Assembly (NCBI GenBank): GCA_963757155.1
Contig: CAVWQS010000008.1
Span: forward strand, 215,356 to 279,355
DNA from: DASXQK01 sp963757155
Lineage (GTDB): Bacteria > Pseudomonadota > Alphaproteobacteria > Dongiales > Dongiaceae
Direction of reading: 5' to 3'
DNA: 64,000 bases
The notes below the pieces were generated by a model, which was given only the letters and a program-made list of their open reading frames with translations, did no database searches and was not told the DNA's origin. The first letter of the stretch is position 1. The number at the start of each line of letters is the position of its first letter. Position numbers and translations under genes: made by a program. Positions 8,951 through 16,729 of this stretch are shown one piece after another.

Positions 8951-10216
8951 TCACTCCACCGGCGCCGTGCGCAGTTCATTGGCGTCGCGCGAAGAGACCG
9001 CAGCACCCCGGTTGCCCCAGGCGGCGCGGATATAAGTCACCACGGCGGCAACCTCGTCGTCGGACAGGCTCTGCGCGAAGGGTGGCATGCCGTAAGGCAT
9101 CGGATTGCCGGCCGTGCCGGGCGGGAAGCCGCCGTTCAGGACCATCCGGATCGGGTTCACGGCCGACTGCATCTGGATCGACGGGTTAGCCGCCAGCGGC
9201 GGATATTCCGGCGGCATGCCGCGGCCGTCCGTCGCGTGACAGCTGGCACAATGCGCTTCGTAGACGGTCTGGCCGAAATGCAGCAGCAGGCTGCTCTCGG
9301 CGGCCGGCATCGCCGAGCTCTCGACCTCGGGCGGGCTGCCCTCGGCGAGACTCTTGAGGAAGATCGCCATGGCGCGCACATCGGCATCGTTCAGATATTG
9401 CAGGCTGTTGAAGGTGACCTCCGCCATGGGTCCGTAGACCGCACCTCGATCGGAGATGCCGGTTCGCAGCAGCGCGACGATCTCCTCGATGCTCCACTCG
9501 CCGAGGCCGGCCTCCTTGTTCGAGGTGAGGGAGGGCGCGTACCAGTTCTGCATCGGGATCAACCCGCCCTCGAAGGCCTTCGATTGGGAGTTGCCGCCGA
9601 GCGCGTTGATCGGCGAATGGCACATCGCGCAATGACCCAGACCTTGGACGAGATAGGCGCCTCGATTCCACTCCGCCGATTTGGATGGGTCCGGCACATA
9701 TTCGCCTTCGTCGAAGAACAGGGTTCGCCAACCCAGGATCAGGGAGCGATTGTTGTAGGGAAAGCTCAGATCATGGGGCCGGTTTGGGTGGTGAACCGGC
9801 GGAACCGAACGCAGATAGGCGAAGATCGCGTCGCTATCCGCCCGGGTGACCTTGGTGTAGGAGCCGAAGGGCATGGCGGGATAGATCAGCCCGCCATCGG
9901 GAAAGCGGCCGGTATGCATGGTCCCGTAGAAATCATCGGCGGTCCATGCACCGATGCCAGTCTCCTTGTCCGGTGTGATGTTGGAAGAGTAGATCGTACC
10001 GAAGGGCGTCGGCATCGCGCGACCGCCGGCGAACAGGGCGTCGCCGGGGTTGGTGTGGCAGGCGACACAGTCGCCGGCGCGGGCGAGATACTCGCCTTGG
10101 ACGATCAGAGCCTTGTCATCGGCGCGCGCCGTGCCCGGCACGGCCGCAAGAATCAGGCCGGCTAGAAGACCGCAGGCGACAACAATGTACAGGGAGTGAA
10201 TCCGGCGGATCGGCAC
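8951..10216 (-). CDS. Secreted trihaem cytochrome c, alcohol-dehydrogenase cytochrome subunit-like
   Basis: GTG 10216 lies eight bases after a GGGGAGG ribosome site and just behind the upstream gene. The product (421 residues) has a signal peptide ending TARA near residue 32 and three haem motifs: CVACH (50-54), CAMCH (196-200) and CASCH (323-327). Domain spacing and MPTPFGTIYSSNITPD match membrane-bound alcohol or gluconate dehydrogenase cytochrome subunits, which move electrons from a periplasmic dehydrogenase to ubiquinone or an oxidase. No dehydrogenase gene is nearby. Inside an oxidase operon it more likely feeds subunit II. A longer open frame upstream to 10813 is only an overlap with the previous gene. 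Confidence 0.87.
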   Translation of the reverse strand: MPIRRIHSLYIVVACGLLAGLILAAVPGTARADDKALIVQGEYLARAGDCVACHTNPGDALFAGGRAMPTPFGTIYSSNITPDKETGIGAWTADDFYGTMHTGRFPDGGLIYPAMPFGSYTKVTRADSDAIFAYLRSVPPVHHPNRPHDLSFPYNNRSLILGWRTLFFDEGEYVPDPSKSAEWNRGAYLVQGLGHCAMCHSPINALGGNSQSKAFEGGLIPMQNWYAPSLTSNKEAGLGEWSIEEIVALLRTGISDRGAVYGPMAEVTFNSLQYLNDADVRAMAIFLKSLAEGSPPEVESSAMPAAESSLLLHFGQTVYEAHCASCHATDGRGMPPEYPPLAANPSIQMQSAVNPIRMVLNGGFPPGTAGNPMPYGMPPFAQSLSDDEVAAVVTYIRAAWGNRGAAVSSRDANELRTAPVE

Positions 10217-10230
10217 GGCCCCCTCCCCTC

Positions 10231-11001
10231 TCAATTCGGTTCGCTGCCGCAGGCGAGCGGCATCGCCAGCGTTCCATGCGCGACGGGCGACGGATCGGGT
10301 GGGATCGGCAGCGAGGCGAGATAGGCTGCGACGGCGCTGACATCGCTCTCGGTCAGGCTGGCGGCGATTACCTGCATGCAGTCGGGCTCCGCGGCCGTGC
10401 GCGTGCCGTAACGGAAGGCGCCGAGCTGGGCGCTGATATAGCTGGCGTGCAGCCCCAGAAGGCCGGGAATCGCGGGCTCCATGCCGGTCAAGGCAGACCC
10501 ATGACAATGGGAGCATGGCGGCACCCCGTGGTCCGGATCGCCGTCCGTCACCAGCGCATGCCCGCGCGCCAGCAGAGCCGCGCTGGCATCGGGAACTGTT
10601 TGCGCCACCAGCGGTGGGCGCAAGGCGGCGAAATACTCCGCCATCTGCCGCAGATACGGGTCGGAGATATATTCGAGCAGATAGTTCATCGGCGGGTAGC
10701 GGCGGCGCCCGTCCCGGAACGCCACCAGCTGGTTCATGAGATAACCTGCCGGCTTTCCTGCCAGGCGGGGAAAATAGTCGTTGTCCGTTCCCTGACCTTG
10801 CCGCCCGTGGCAAGCCGCGCAGGCAAGGAGGCGAGCCTCCATCGTATCGGGCGGGTGATCCGCCGCCTGCGCCGACACCAGGGCAGGCGGCCAGAGCGCG
10901 AGGGCGATCAGCAGTATCGTCCGGGGGCGCCGTCCTGCACTCATCGCAGCTGCGCGAGCTTCTATCGCACGCCGAATGCGGATGAGCGACCGAGGAAGCA
11001 T
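10231..11001 (-). CDS. Secreted dihaem cytochrome c (c4-like), first gene of the oxidase operon
   Basis: The 256-residue protein has a signal peptide (helix about residues 28-42, cleavage near VSAQA) and two haem motifs, CAACH at 61-65 and CSHCH at 163-167, in duplicated c4-type domains (LAGKPAGYLMNQL; LLGLHASYISAQL). AAGGGGGACC just before ATG 11001 supports that start; ATG 10944 would give a more compact signal peptide. It opens the six-gene operon that ends at 5798, so the promoter should lie in 11002-11216. Presumed role: periplasmic electron carrier to the ba3 oxidase. Confidence 0.86.
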   Translation of the reverse strand: MLPRSLIRIRRAIEARAAAMSAGRRPRTILLIALALWPPALVSAQAADHPPDTMEARLLACAACHGRQGQGTDNDYFPRLAGKPAGYLMNQLVAFRDGRRRYPPMNYLLEYISDPYLRQMAEYFAALRPPLVAQTVPDASAALLARGHALVTDGDPDHGVPPCSHCHGSALTGMEPAIPGLLGLHASYISAQLGAFRYGTRTAAEPDCMQVIAASLTESDVSAVAAYLASLPIPPDPSPVAHGTLAMPLACGSEPN

Positions 11002-11216
11002 GGTCCCCCTTAACTCGGTGTGCGCCCTGGCCTCGCCGATCCGGAGCCAGCCAAAAGTCCGGCAGCCAAGGCAGCGACGCCGGATCGAGTCACGAAACGC
11101 CGATGCCTTCGACGATAGCTCGAGCAGCTAGCGAAAATGACAACGCCGAACTCCCGAGCCAAGCGCCATGATCTAATCACGTGCCCCGCATCCAAGCAAG
11201 CCGCGCGGGCATGCGC

Positions 11217-12833
11217 TCAACGCCGCGCTTGGGGAATGTCGATCCGCGGCGGCGTCATATAGTTCGGTGGCGGGCGGCGCAGCAGCAGGACCAGCAGGGG
11301 GGCCAGCGCCAGCACCCAGGCAACGATCCAGAATCCATCGATATAAGCGAGCACAAAGGCTTCCCGCTGGATGAAGCGGCCGGCCGCCGCGATGCCCTGG
11401 CTGGTCTCGAGGCCGATATTGTTCGCGCGCTCGCCGAAGATGTTCGATAGGGCGGTGACGATGCGCTCCACCACATCCGAGCCGGCGCTCACATGCTGCC
11501 CGGTCAGGTTCGAATAGACCTGCTCGCGGATCCGCACGAAGGTCTGGATGAAGGCTGTCCCCAGCTCGATGCCGAACAGCCGCGCGGTCTGGATCGTGGC
11601 GGCGATGGCGGCGGCCTGCGGCGGGGTGATATTCGAGACCGCGAAGGCGACAAGGGAGGTGATGCCGATCGCCAGGCCCACCGCCTCGACGATCTGGGAC
11701 GGGAGAAAATCCCCGCCCGCCCAGTCATGGGTCAGGCCGGTATCCATCCAGCTCCCGATCGCGATCAATGCGAAGCCGATGGTGAGGAGGAAGCGCGCGT
11801 CGATCCGGCGGAGCGCGATCACGACCAGCGGGATGATGAGGAATTGCGGCAAAGCGATCCAGTTCAGCACATCGCCGATCTGGAGCGCCCGCAGACCCTG
11901 AATGCGCGTCAGATAGTCCGGCAAGACATAGGCCGTGGCCTGGGACCCGAAGCCGTAGATGCCGATCAGCAGCGCGGGAATGGCGACATTCACCTGGCGC
12001 AGCACCGGCAGATGAACCAAGGGATTCCTGACGATCGCCTCGTTGACGATGAAAGCGATGACCAGCAGCAGCCCCCCGGCCAGGCAGCCGTTCACGACCC
12101 CGGAATTCAGCCAGTCAAGACGGTTGCCCTGATCGATGCCGACATAGATGAGCCCGAAGCCCAGTCCGGCGAAGATGATGGCCCCCCAGTCGGTGCGGCG
12201 CAGCAGATCGCGATTGATGGCCTCGCGCTGCACGCCAAGGATGATGATCAGGGCCATGAGAGGCGTCAGCACGACGTTCTGCCAGAAGATCCACTCCCAA
12301 TGGCCGGTCTCGGAATACCAGGCCTCGAGCGAGGCGGCGACGTTCTGGGAGAAGGTGAAGCGGAAGGCATAGGCGGCGATGCCCCAGATCCACCAGCGCG
12401 GCGGCAGGCTGCGCAGGATGAAGCCGAGGGCGGCGGGAATGAAGGTGCCGACGGAGAGCCCGCGGATGATCTGCAAGGCGATCATCATGTCGTAGTCGGT
12501 TGCGAAAGGTAGCAGCAGGGAGGCCAAAGTGAAGACGACGCTGGCCCAAAGCACGAAACGCCGGGCGCCGAACACGATGCTCAGCCAAGCCGCGCCGGGC
12601 GCTACGATCATCTGACTGGCGGAAAAGGCGGTGTTGAGCCAGGAGCCCTCGTCGAAGCCGAGGCTGAGCCCGCCCCTGATGTCGGCGAGGCCGAAGGTGG
12701 TGACGCGGGTGTTCAGAGTCGAGATGAAGGCCCCCATCAGCACCGCCGCGACGCCGAGCAGAGGGCTCTGGCATGGCGCCGCCGCCGCAGGGACCGAAAT
12801 TCTGGCGCCAGCCGCTTCGAGCGCGACGGCCAT
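11217..12833 (-). CDS. DHA2-family MFS exporter (EmrB-like)
   Basis: A 538-residue, 14-helix drug:H+ antiporter. LNTRVTTFGLADIRGGL near residue 40, FDEGSWLNTAFSASQM, and LQIIRGLSVGTFIPAALGF are EmrB/QacA landmarks. EmrB works with the membrane fusion protein EmrA and an outer membrane channel to expel hydrophobic compounds. The EmrA-like gene lies 20 bases upstream on the same strand, so the two form an operon. No TolC-like gene follows. Many codons read Ile/Leu/Val in clear transmembrane blocks and the frame is intact. Confidence 0.88.
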   Translation of the reverse strand: MAVALEAAGARISVPAAAAPCQSPLLGVAAVLMGAFISTLNTRVTTFGLADIRGGLSLGFDEGSWLNTAFSASQMIVAPGAAWLSIVFGARRFVLWASVVFTLASLLLPFATDYDMMIALQIIRGLSVGTFIPAALGFILRSLPPRWWIWGIAAYAFRFTFSQNVAASLEAWYSETGHWEWIFWQNVVLTPLMALIIILGVQREAINRDLLRRTDWGAIIFAGLGFGLIYVGIDQGNRLDWLNSGVVNGCLAGGLLLVIAFIVNEAIVRNPLVHLPVLRQVNVAIPALLIGIYGFGSQATAYVLPDYLTRIQGLRALQIGDVLNWIALPQFLIIPLVVIALRRIDARFLLTIGFALIAIGSWMDTGLTHDWAGGDFLPSQIVEAVGLAIGITSLVAFAVSNITPPQAAAIAATIQTARLFGIELGTAFIQTFVRIREQVYSNLTGQHVSAGSDVVERIVTALSNIFGERANNIGLETSQGIAAAGRFIQREAFVLAYIDGFWIVAWVLALAPLLVLLLRRPPPNYMTPPRIDIPQARR

Positions 12834-12853
12834 GACCTAGACCTGGCGTCCGA

Positions 12854-14020
12854 TCACGGCTTCGCCGGGGCGCTGTCGGTCACGATTGTCGCGACCGCCG
12901 ACATGCCGGGCCGCAGCCGGCCGGCGAGCGGGCCGGCGGGATCGAGCAGGATCTTGACGGGAATTCGCTGAACGACCTTGGTGAAATTGCCCGTGGCGTT
13001 GTCCGGCGGCAGCAGGCTGAACTGCGAGCCGCTCGCCGGCGCGATGCTGTCGACGCGGCCCGTCACGGTGATTCCGGGGAAGGTATCGAAGGTGATCTCG
13101 GCCTTCTGGCCGATCGCCACACGGGTGAGTTGGGTTTCCTTGTAGTTGGCGATCACCCAGACATTGTTCAGCGGGACCACGGAGATGACCTGGGTCCCGG
13201 CACGCACATATTGCCCGGCGCGCACCCCGCGCTCGCCCGCCATCCCGTCTACGGGCGCGAAGATCTTGGTATAGCCGAGATTGATTTTGGCCAGATCGCG
13301 GAGCGCCCGCTTTGCCTTGGCCTGGGCCCTGAGCTGGGATTCCTCGGTATCGAGCACGGCCATCTGCACCCGCTGGCCCTCGAGCTCCGCCTTGTTGCGT
13401 TCCAACGTTGCCTCGAAGCGCTTCTCATCGGCCAGCGCCTGCTCCACCTTCTGGGCGGTGCCGTAGGTGGTCGCCAGCAGGGTCCGTTGACGCGTCAGCT
13501 CCAGCTTGGTGCGGTCAAGGTCGGCCTGGGTCGCGGCGATGACGCTTCCGGCCTGGTCGATCTCCGCATGCTGCAGGGCTTTTCGCGCCTTCAGATTCTG
13601 GATCGCCGCATCGGCGCCCAGCACATCGGCCTCTGCCTGTGCCAATTGGGCCTGATAATCCTCGTCGTCGATCTCCACCAGGAGGTCGCCAGCCCTGACG
13701 AGCTGGAAATCCTGCACCGGCACCCGGCGCACATAGCCCTCGACCTGGGCGCTGAGGGGCGTGATGTCGCCCCTGGCATAGGCGTCATCCGTGGTCTGGC
13801 GGCTGCGCTGACCAATCCAGACGTCCCAGCGGAAGGCGAGCAGCAGGACCAGCCCGGCGGCGACGATCAGGATGGCAAGCCGCAGGAGCCAGGGGCCGAA
13901 GCGATGCGGCGACGGGGCGGCCGGCTTGGCCTCGGCGCCCGGTTTTGCCTCGTCGGACGCGGCTGGGCCGGGCGGCGCGGGGGGAACAAGGGCTTCGGAA
14001 GCGGGCTGCGCTTCCGTCAT
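12854..14020 (-). CDS. HlyD/EmrA-family membrane fusion protein
   Basis: The 388-residue protein has an acidic/Pro-Ala N-terminus, one membrane helix (about residues 48-67), a biotinyl-lipoyl-like segment (YVRRVPVQDFQLVRAGDLL), a long coiled-coil hairpin (about 125-235, LAQAEADVLGADAAIQNL onward) and a C-terminal barrel (GMAGERGVRAGQYVRAGTQV; RLRPGMSAVATI). This is the periplasmic adaptor of an EmrAB-type tripartite exporter. ATG 14020 opens the operon. The 194 bases to the divergent protease gene hold both promoters; no regulator is encoded here. Confidence 0.88.
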   Translation of the reverse strand: MTEAQPASEALVPPAPPGPAASDEAKPGAEAKPAAPSPHRFGPWLLRLAILIVAAGLVLLLAFRWDVWIGQRSRQTTDDAYARGDITPLSAQVEGYVRRVPVQDFQLVRAGDLLVEIDDEDYQAQLAQAEADVLGADAAIQNLKARKALQHAEIDQAGSVIAATQADLDRTKLELTRQRTLLATTYGTAQKVEQALADEKRFEATLERNKAELEGQRVQMAVLDTEESQLRAQAKAKRALRDLAKINLGYTKIFAPVDGMAGERGVRAGQYVRAGTQVISVVPLNNVWVIANYKETQLTRVAIGQKAEITFDTFPGITVTGRVDSIAPASGSQFSLLPPDNATGNFTKVVQRIPVKILLDPAGPLAGRLRPGMSAVATIVTDSAPAKP

Positions 14021-14214
14021 GATCTACAATTCCAATGGGTTGGCACCCGACGCTCCTTGTTGCGGATATCACAAGCCGGGCGACCACAGCCCCTCCCGGA
14101 AGTTTAGGCGGCAGCCCCTTTCCCAGCAATTGGCGTCCGTGCTCCTTCCTCGCAACGAGACCAAAAGCGGAACTCCATGAGCGTCGGGGGCTGTGATATA
14201 GTCCCGACCCACAC

Positions 14215-16254
14215 ATGCCCCGGGTCCGTCATTTTTTCCTTATAGCGCTGCTGCTGGTCGCCCTCGCGCCGCCGGCCTGGGCGGATTTTGCCGCCGCGGA
14301 CAAGGCCTATCACGCTGGCGACTACAAGGCGGCCCTGGCCGAGCTCCAACCCCTGGCCAAGGCGGGCGATGCCAAAGCTCAGCGTCTCCTGGGCAAGATG
14401 TATGCCGATGGCCTCGGCCTCGACCAGGACTACAAGCAGGCCGCCCTCTGGTATCAGCGCAGCGCCAACCAGGGCTTTGCCGCTGCCATGGCGGATCTGG
14501 GCGATCTCTATTTCTACGGCAATGGCGTCCGCCAGGATCAGCGCGAGGCGCTGCGCTGGTACCGCCAGGGCGCCGATCACGGGGATCCGGAGGCCGAATA
14601 CGACTACGGCCTCATCTTCCATGACGGTTCGGGGGGCCAGAAGCGCAGCTTCGACGCGGCCATGAAATGGTTCCTGCGGGCCGCCGCCCAGGGCCATGCC
14701 GCCGCCCTCAACATGGTCGGCTATATGCACGACATGGGCGAAGGGGTGAAGGAAGATCCGAGCGAGGCGGTGAAGTGGTACCAGAAGGCCGCCGAGAAGG
14801 GCTTCGAAGTGGCCGAGTACAATCTCGGCGTCATGTATCAGAGCGGTCGCGGGGTCGAGAAGAACCTGGCGACGGCCGCGCGCTGGTACCGCGCCGCCGC
14901 CGAACAGGGCGATTCCGATTCCCAGGCCTCGCTGGGATATCTCTATGAGCAGGGCCTCGGCGTCGACTCCGATGTCGCCCAGGCGATCTCCTGGTACAAG
15001 GCCGCGGCCCGCCAGGGGTCGAGCCGCGCCCTGAACAATCTGGGCGTGCTCTATCACGACGGCACCGGCGTGCCGCGCAATCTGGTCTATGCCTATGTCC
15101 TCTATGCCCTGGCCGCGGACAAGGCCGAGGAATCCGACGACCGCAAGCTCGCCGACAGCAATCGCAACGACGTCGCCAAGGAGCTTTCCTCCACCGAGCT
15201 GGCCCAGGCCAAGGCCTTGCGCCAGCGGGCGGCAAGCAACCTGGCCCTGGTTCTGCCGCCGGGCCCCTCGGCGAATGTCGCCACCGGCCCCGATCGCCCC
15301 AAATCGCCCTCGGACGGCACGACGGCGCCCGGGACCTCCTCCAAGAATCCGGACAAATCCACGGCGGTGCCGACCCAGCCGAGCGGACCCGGCTCCCTCA
15401 TCGGCACCGTCAAGACCGCCCTGGCCGCGCTCGGCTACGATCCGGGAAGCCGGGACAATACGCTGAACGACAAGACCGTCACCGCCATCAAGGCCTTCCA
15501 GAAGGACCGGAACCTGCCCCAGTCCGGCGAGATCTCCTCCGATCTCCTGGCCGCTTTGCTGGCCTCGCGCTTCGAGGCGAGCAACGTCAGCAAGACCGTG
15601 ACCAACACGACGACCTCGCCCAAGCTGAAGCTCTATGCCACCGGCTCGGGCTTTTATGTCTCCGCCGCGGGACATATCGTCACCAATCAGCATGTGGTCG
15701 ACGGCTGCATCGAGATGCGCCTGCCGAGCGGCGCCGTGGTGCAGGTCCTGGCCGTGGACAAGGCGAACGATCTGGCCCTGCTCAAGGGCCCCAAGCCCGG
15801 TGGCGAGGTCGCCCGCTTTCGCGACGGCCGCGGCGTGCGCACGGGGGATTCGATCCTGATCGCCGGATTCCCGCTGCGCGACGAGATTTCGAGCGAGCTC
15901 AATGTCACCACCGGCAATGTCAGCTCCCTGGCCGGCCCCGACAACGACCGCACGCTGATTCAGATCACGGCCCCGGTCCAGCATGGCAATAGCGGCGGGC
16001 CGGTGCTGGATTTCGCAGGCCATGTCGTGGCGGTGGTGCAGTCGAAATTCGATCCCACGGCCGATACCGGCGAGGACAACACCATCGACGTGCCGCAGAA
16101 CGTCAACTTCGCCGTCAGCGCCAATCTCCTGCGCTCCTTCCTGGACGCCCAGGACGTCGACTACGAGAGCGAGCCCTCGGCCACCATGCTGACCGCCTCC
16201 GAGGTCGCCGCCCGGGCCCGGGAGTTCACCGTCTCGCTGGAGTGCTGGCAGTAG
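14215..16254 (+). CDS. Secreted Sel1-repeat / peptidoglycan-binding / trypsin-like serine protease fusion
   Basis: The 679-residue product has a signal peptide (cleavage near AWAD, residue 23), at least seven Sel1 (TPR-like) repeats of 36 residues (about 30-320, each with the AAxWYRxAAxQG pattern), a Ser/Thr/Pro linker, a peptidoglycan-binding-like helical domain (about 400-455, FQKDRNLPQSGEIS) and a chymotrypsin-fold protease (about 470-640). The catalytic triad is intact: TNQHVV H493, NDLALL D519 and HGNSGGPV S593. Sel1 arrays recruit partner proteins; the cell-wall domain would localise the enzyme in the periplasm. The combined architecture is uncommon and the substrate is unknown. Confidence 0.9.
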   Translation: MPRVRHFFLIALLLVALAPPAWADFAAADKAYHAGDYKAALAELQPLAKAGDAKAQRLLGKMYADGLGLDQDYKQAALWYQRSANQGFAAAMADLGDLYFYGNGVRQDQREALRWYRQGADHGDPEAEYDYGLIFHDGSGGQKRSFDAAMKWFLRAAAQGHAAALNMVGYMHDMGEGVKEDPSEAVKWYQKAAEKGFEVAEYNLGVMYQSGRGVEKNLATAARWYRAAAEQGDSDSQASLGYLYEQGLGVDSDVAQAISWYKAAARQGSSRALNNLGVLYHDGTGVPRNLVYAYVLYALAADKAEESDDRKLADSNRNDVAKELSSTELAQAKALRQRAASNLALVLPPGPSANVATGPDRPKSPSDGTTAPGTSSKNPDKSTAVPTQPSGPGSLIGTVKTALAALGYDPGSRDNTLNDKTVTAIKAFQKDRNLPQSGEISSDLLAALLASRFEASNVSKTVTNTTTSPKLKLYATGSGFYVSAAGHIVTNQHVVDGCIEMRLPSGAVVQVLAVDKANDLALLKGPKPGGEVARFRDGRGVRTGDSILIAGFPLRDEISSELNVTTGNVSSLAGPDNDRTLIQITAPVQHGNSGGPVLDFAGHVVAVVQSKFDPTADTGEDNTIDVPQNVNFAVSANLLRSFLDAQDVDYESEPSATMLTASEVAARAREFTVSLECWQ

Positions 16255-16275
16255 GCGGGGCGCTGATCCTTCTAT

Positions 16276-16317
16276 CTCCCTCGCCCCCGGAGCGAGGGGG
16301 AAAGAAGTGAGGGGGAT
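16276..16317. repeat. Intergenic GC-rich hairpin repeat (ccctcgcccccgg type)
   Basis: CCCTCGC at 16278-16284 pairs with GCGAGGG at 16292-16298, followed by a second gaggggga element. The same core occurs twice at 53.67-53.82 kb, so this is a dispersed repeat family. It lies between convergent genes and could act as a transcription terminator, although no U-tract follows. Confidence 0.6.
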
Positions 16318-16321
16318 AGAG

Positions 16322-16573
16322 CTAAGGGGAATTGGGGATCGGCTTCTGCAGCGTGATGTGCAGCTCGCCGGCGTCCCAGGCGCTGTCCAGCAACAGGCAC
16401 CCCGTCGTGTCGCAGAAATGGACGAAATCCTTCTCGGCGCCGGGGTCGGTGGCCAGGACGCGGAGGATGCCGCCGGGGGGCACTTCCTTCAGCGCCCGGC
16501 GCGCCTTCAGCACCGGCAGCGGGCATTTCAGCCCGCGCGCATCAAGGGTGGTATCGCTGACGGATTCACTCAT
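16322..16573 (-). CDS. tusA: TusA-family sulfur carrier protein
   Basis: An 83-residue SirA/TusA-like protein with DARGLKCPLPVLKARRAL, the CPxP motif (Cys17) that carries a persulfide. The family relays sulfur for tRNA thiolation or, in sulfur oxidisers, delivers it to cytoplasmic sulfur oxidation. It is divergent from a soeABC cluster, which favours the second role; that is inference from context. The length is normal for the family. ATG 16573 follows GGAGAG. Confidence 0.9.
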   Translation of the reverse strand: MSESVSDTTLDARGLKCPLPVLKARRALKEVPPGGILRVLATDPGAEKDFVHFCDTTGCLLLDSAWDAGELHITLQKPIPNSP

Positions 16574-16729
16574 GCTCCAACTCTCTCCTCGCCAAAGCTA
16601 GTCGCCGTCCCGGCGAATCGCCAGCGGCTTCTCCGGACAGCAGCCCCGGAACACTTGGACAGGCCATATCGGATTTGACCACCGGCCGCTTTGTCTCTTC
16701 TATGGCGCCAAACGAGGAGCATGCCGCCC

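Noticed and set aside
8951..10813. A 620-residue reading of the trihaem cytochrome gene
   Set aside because: The first 200 residues are frame-shifted translation of the upstream dihaem gene; GTG 10216 with GGGGAGG is the real start.
14300..15200. Repeat array in the 14.2-16.2 kb gene as a possible CRISPR or DNA repeat
   Set aside because: The repeats are protein-level Sel1 units with varied codons; there are no regular spacers. No CRISPR array was seen in the window.
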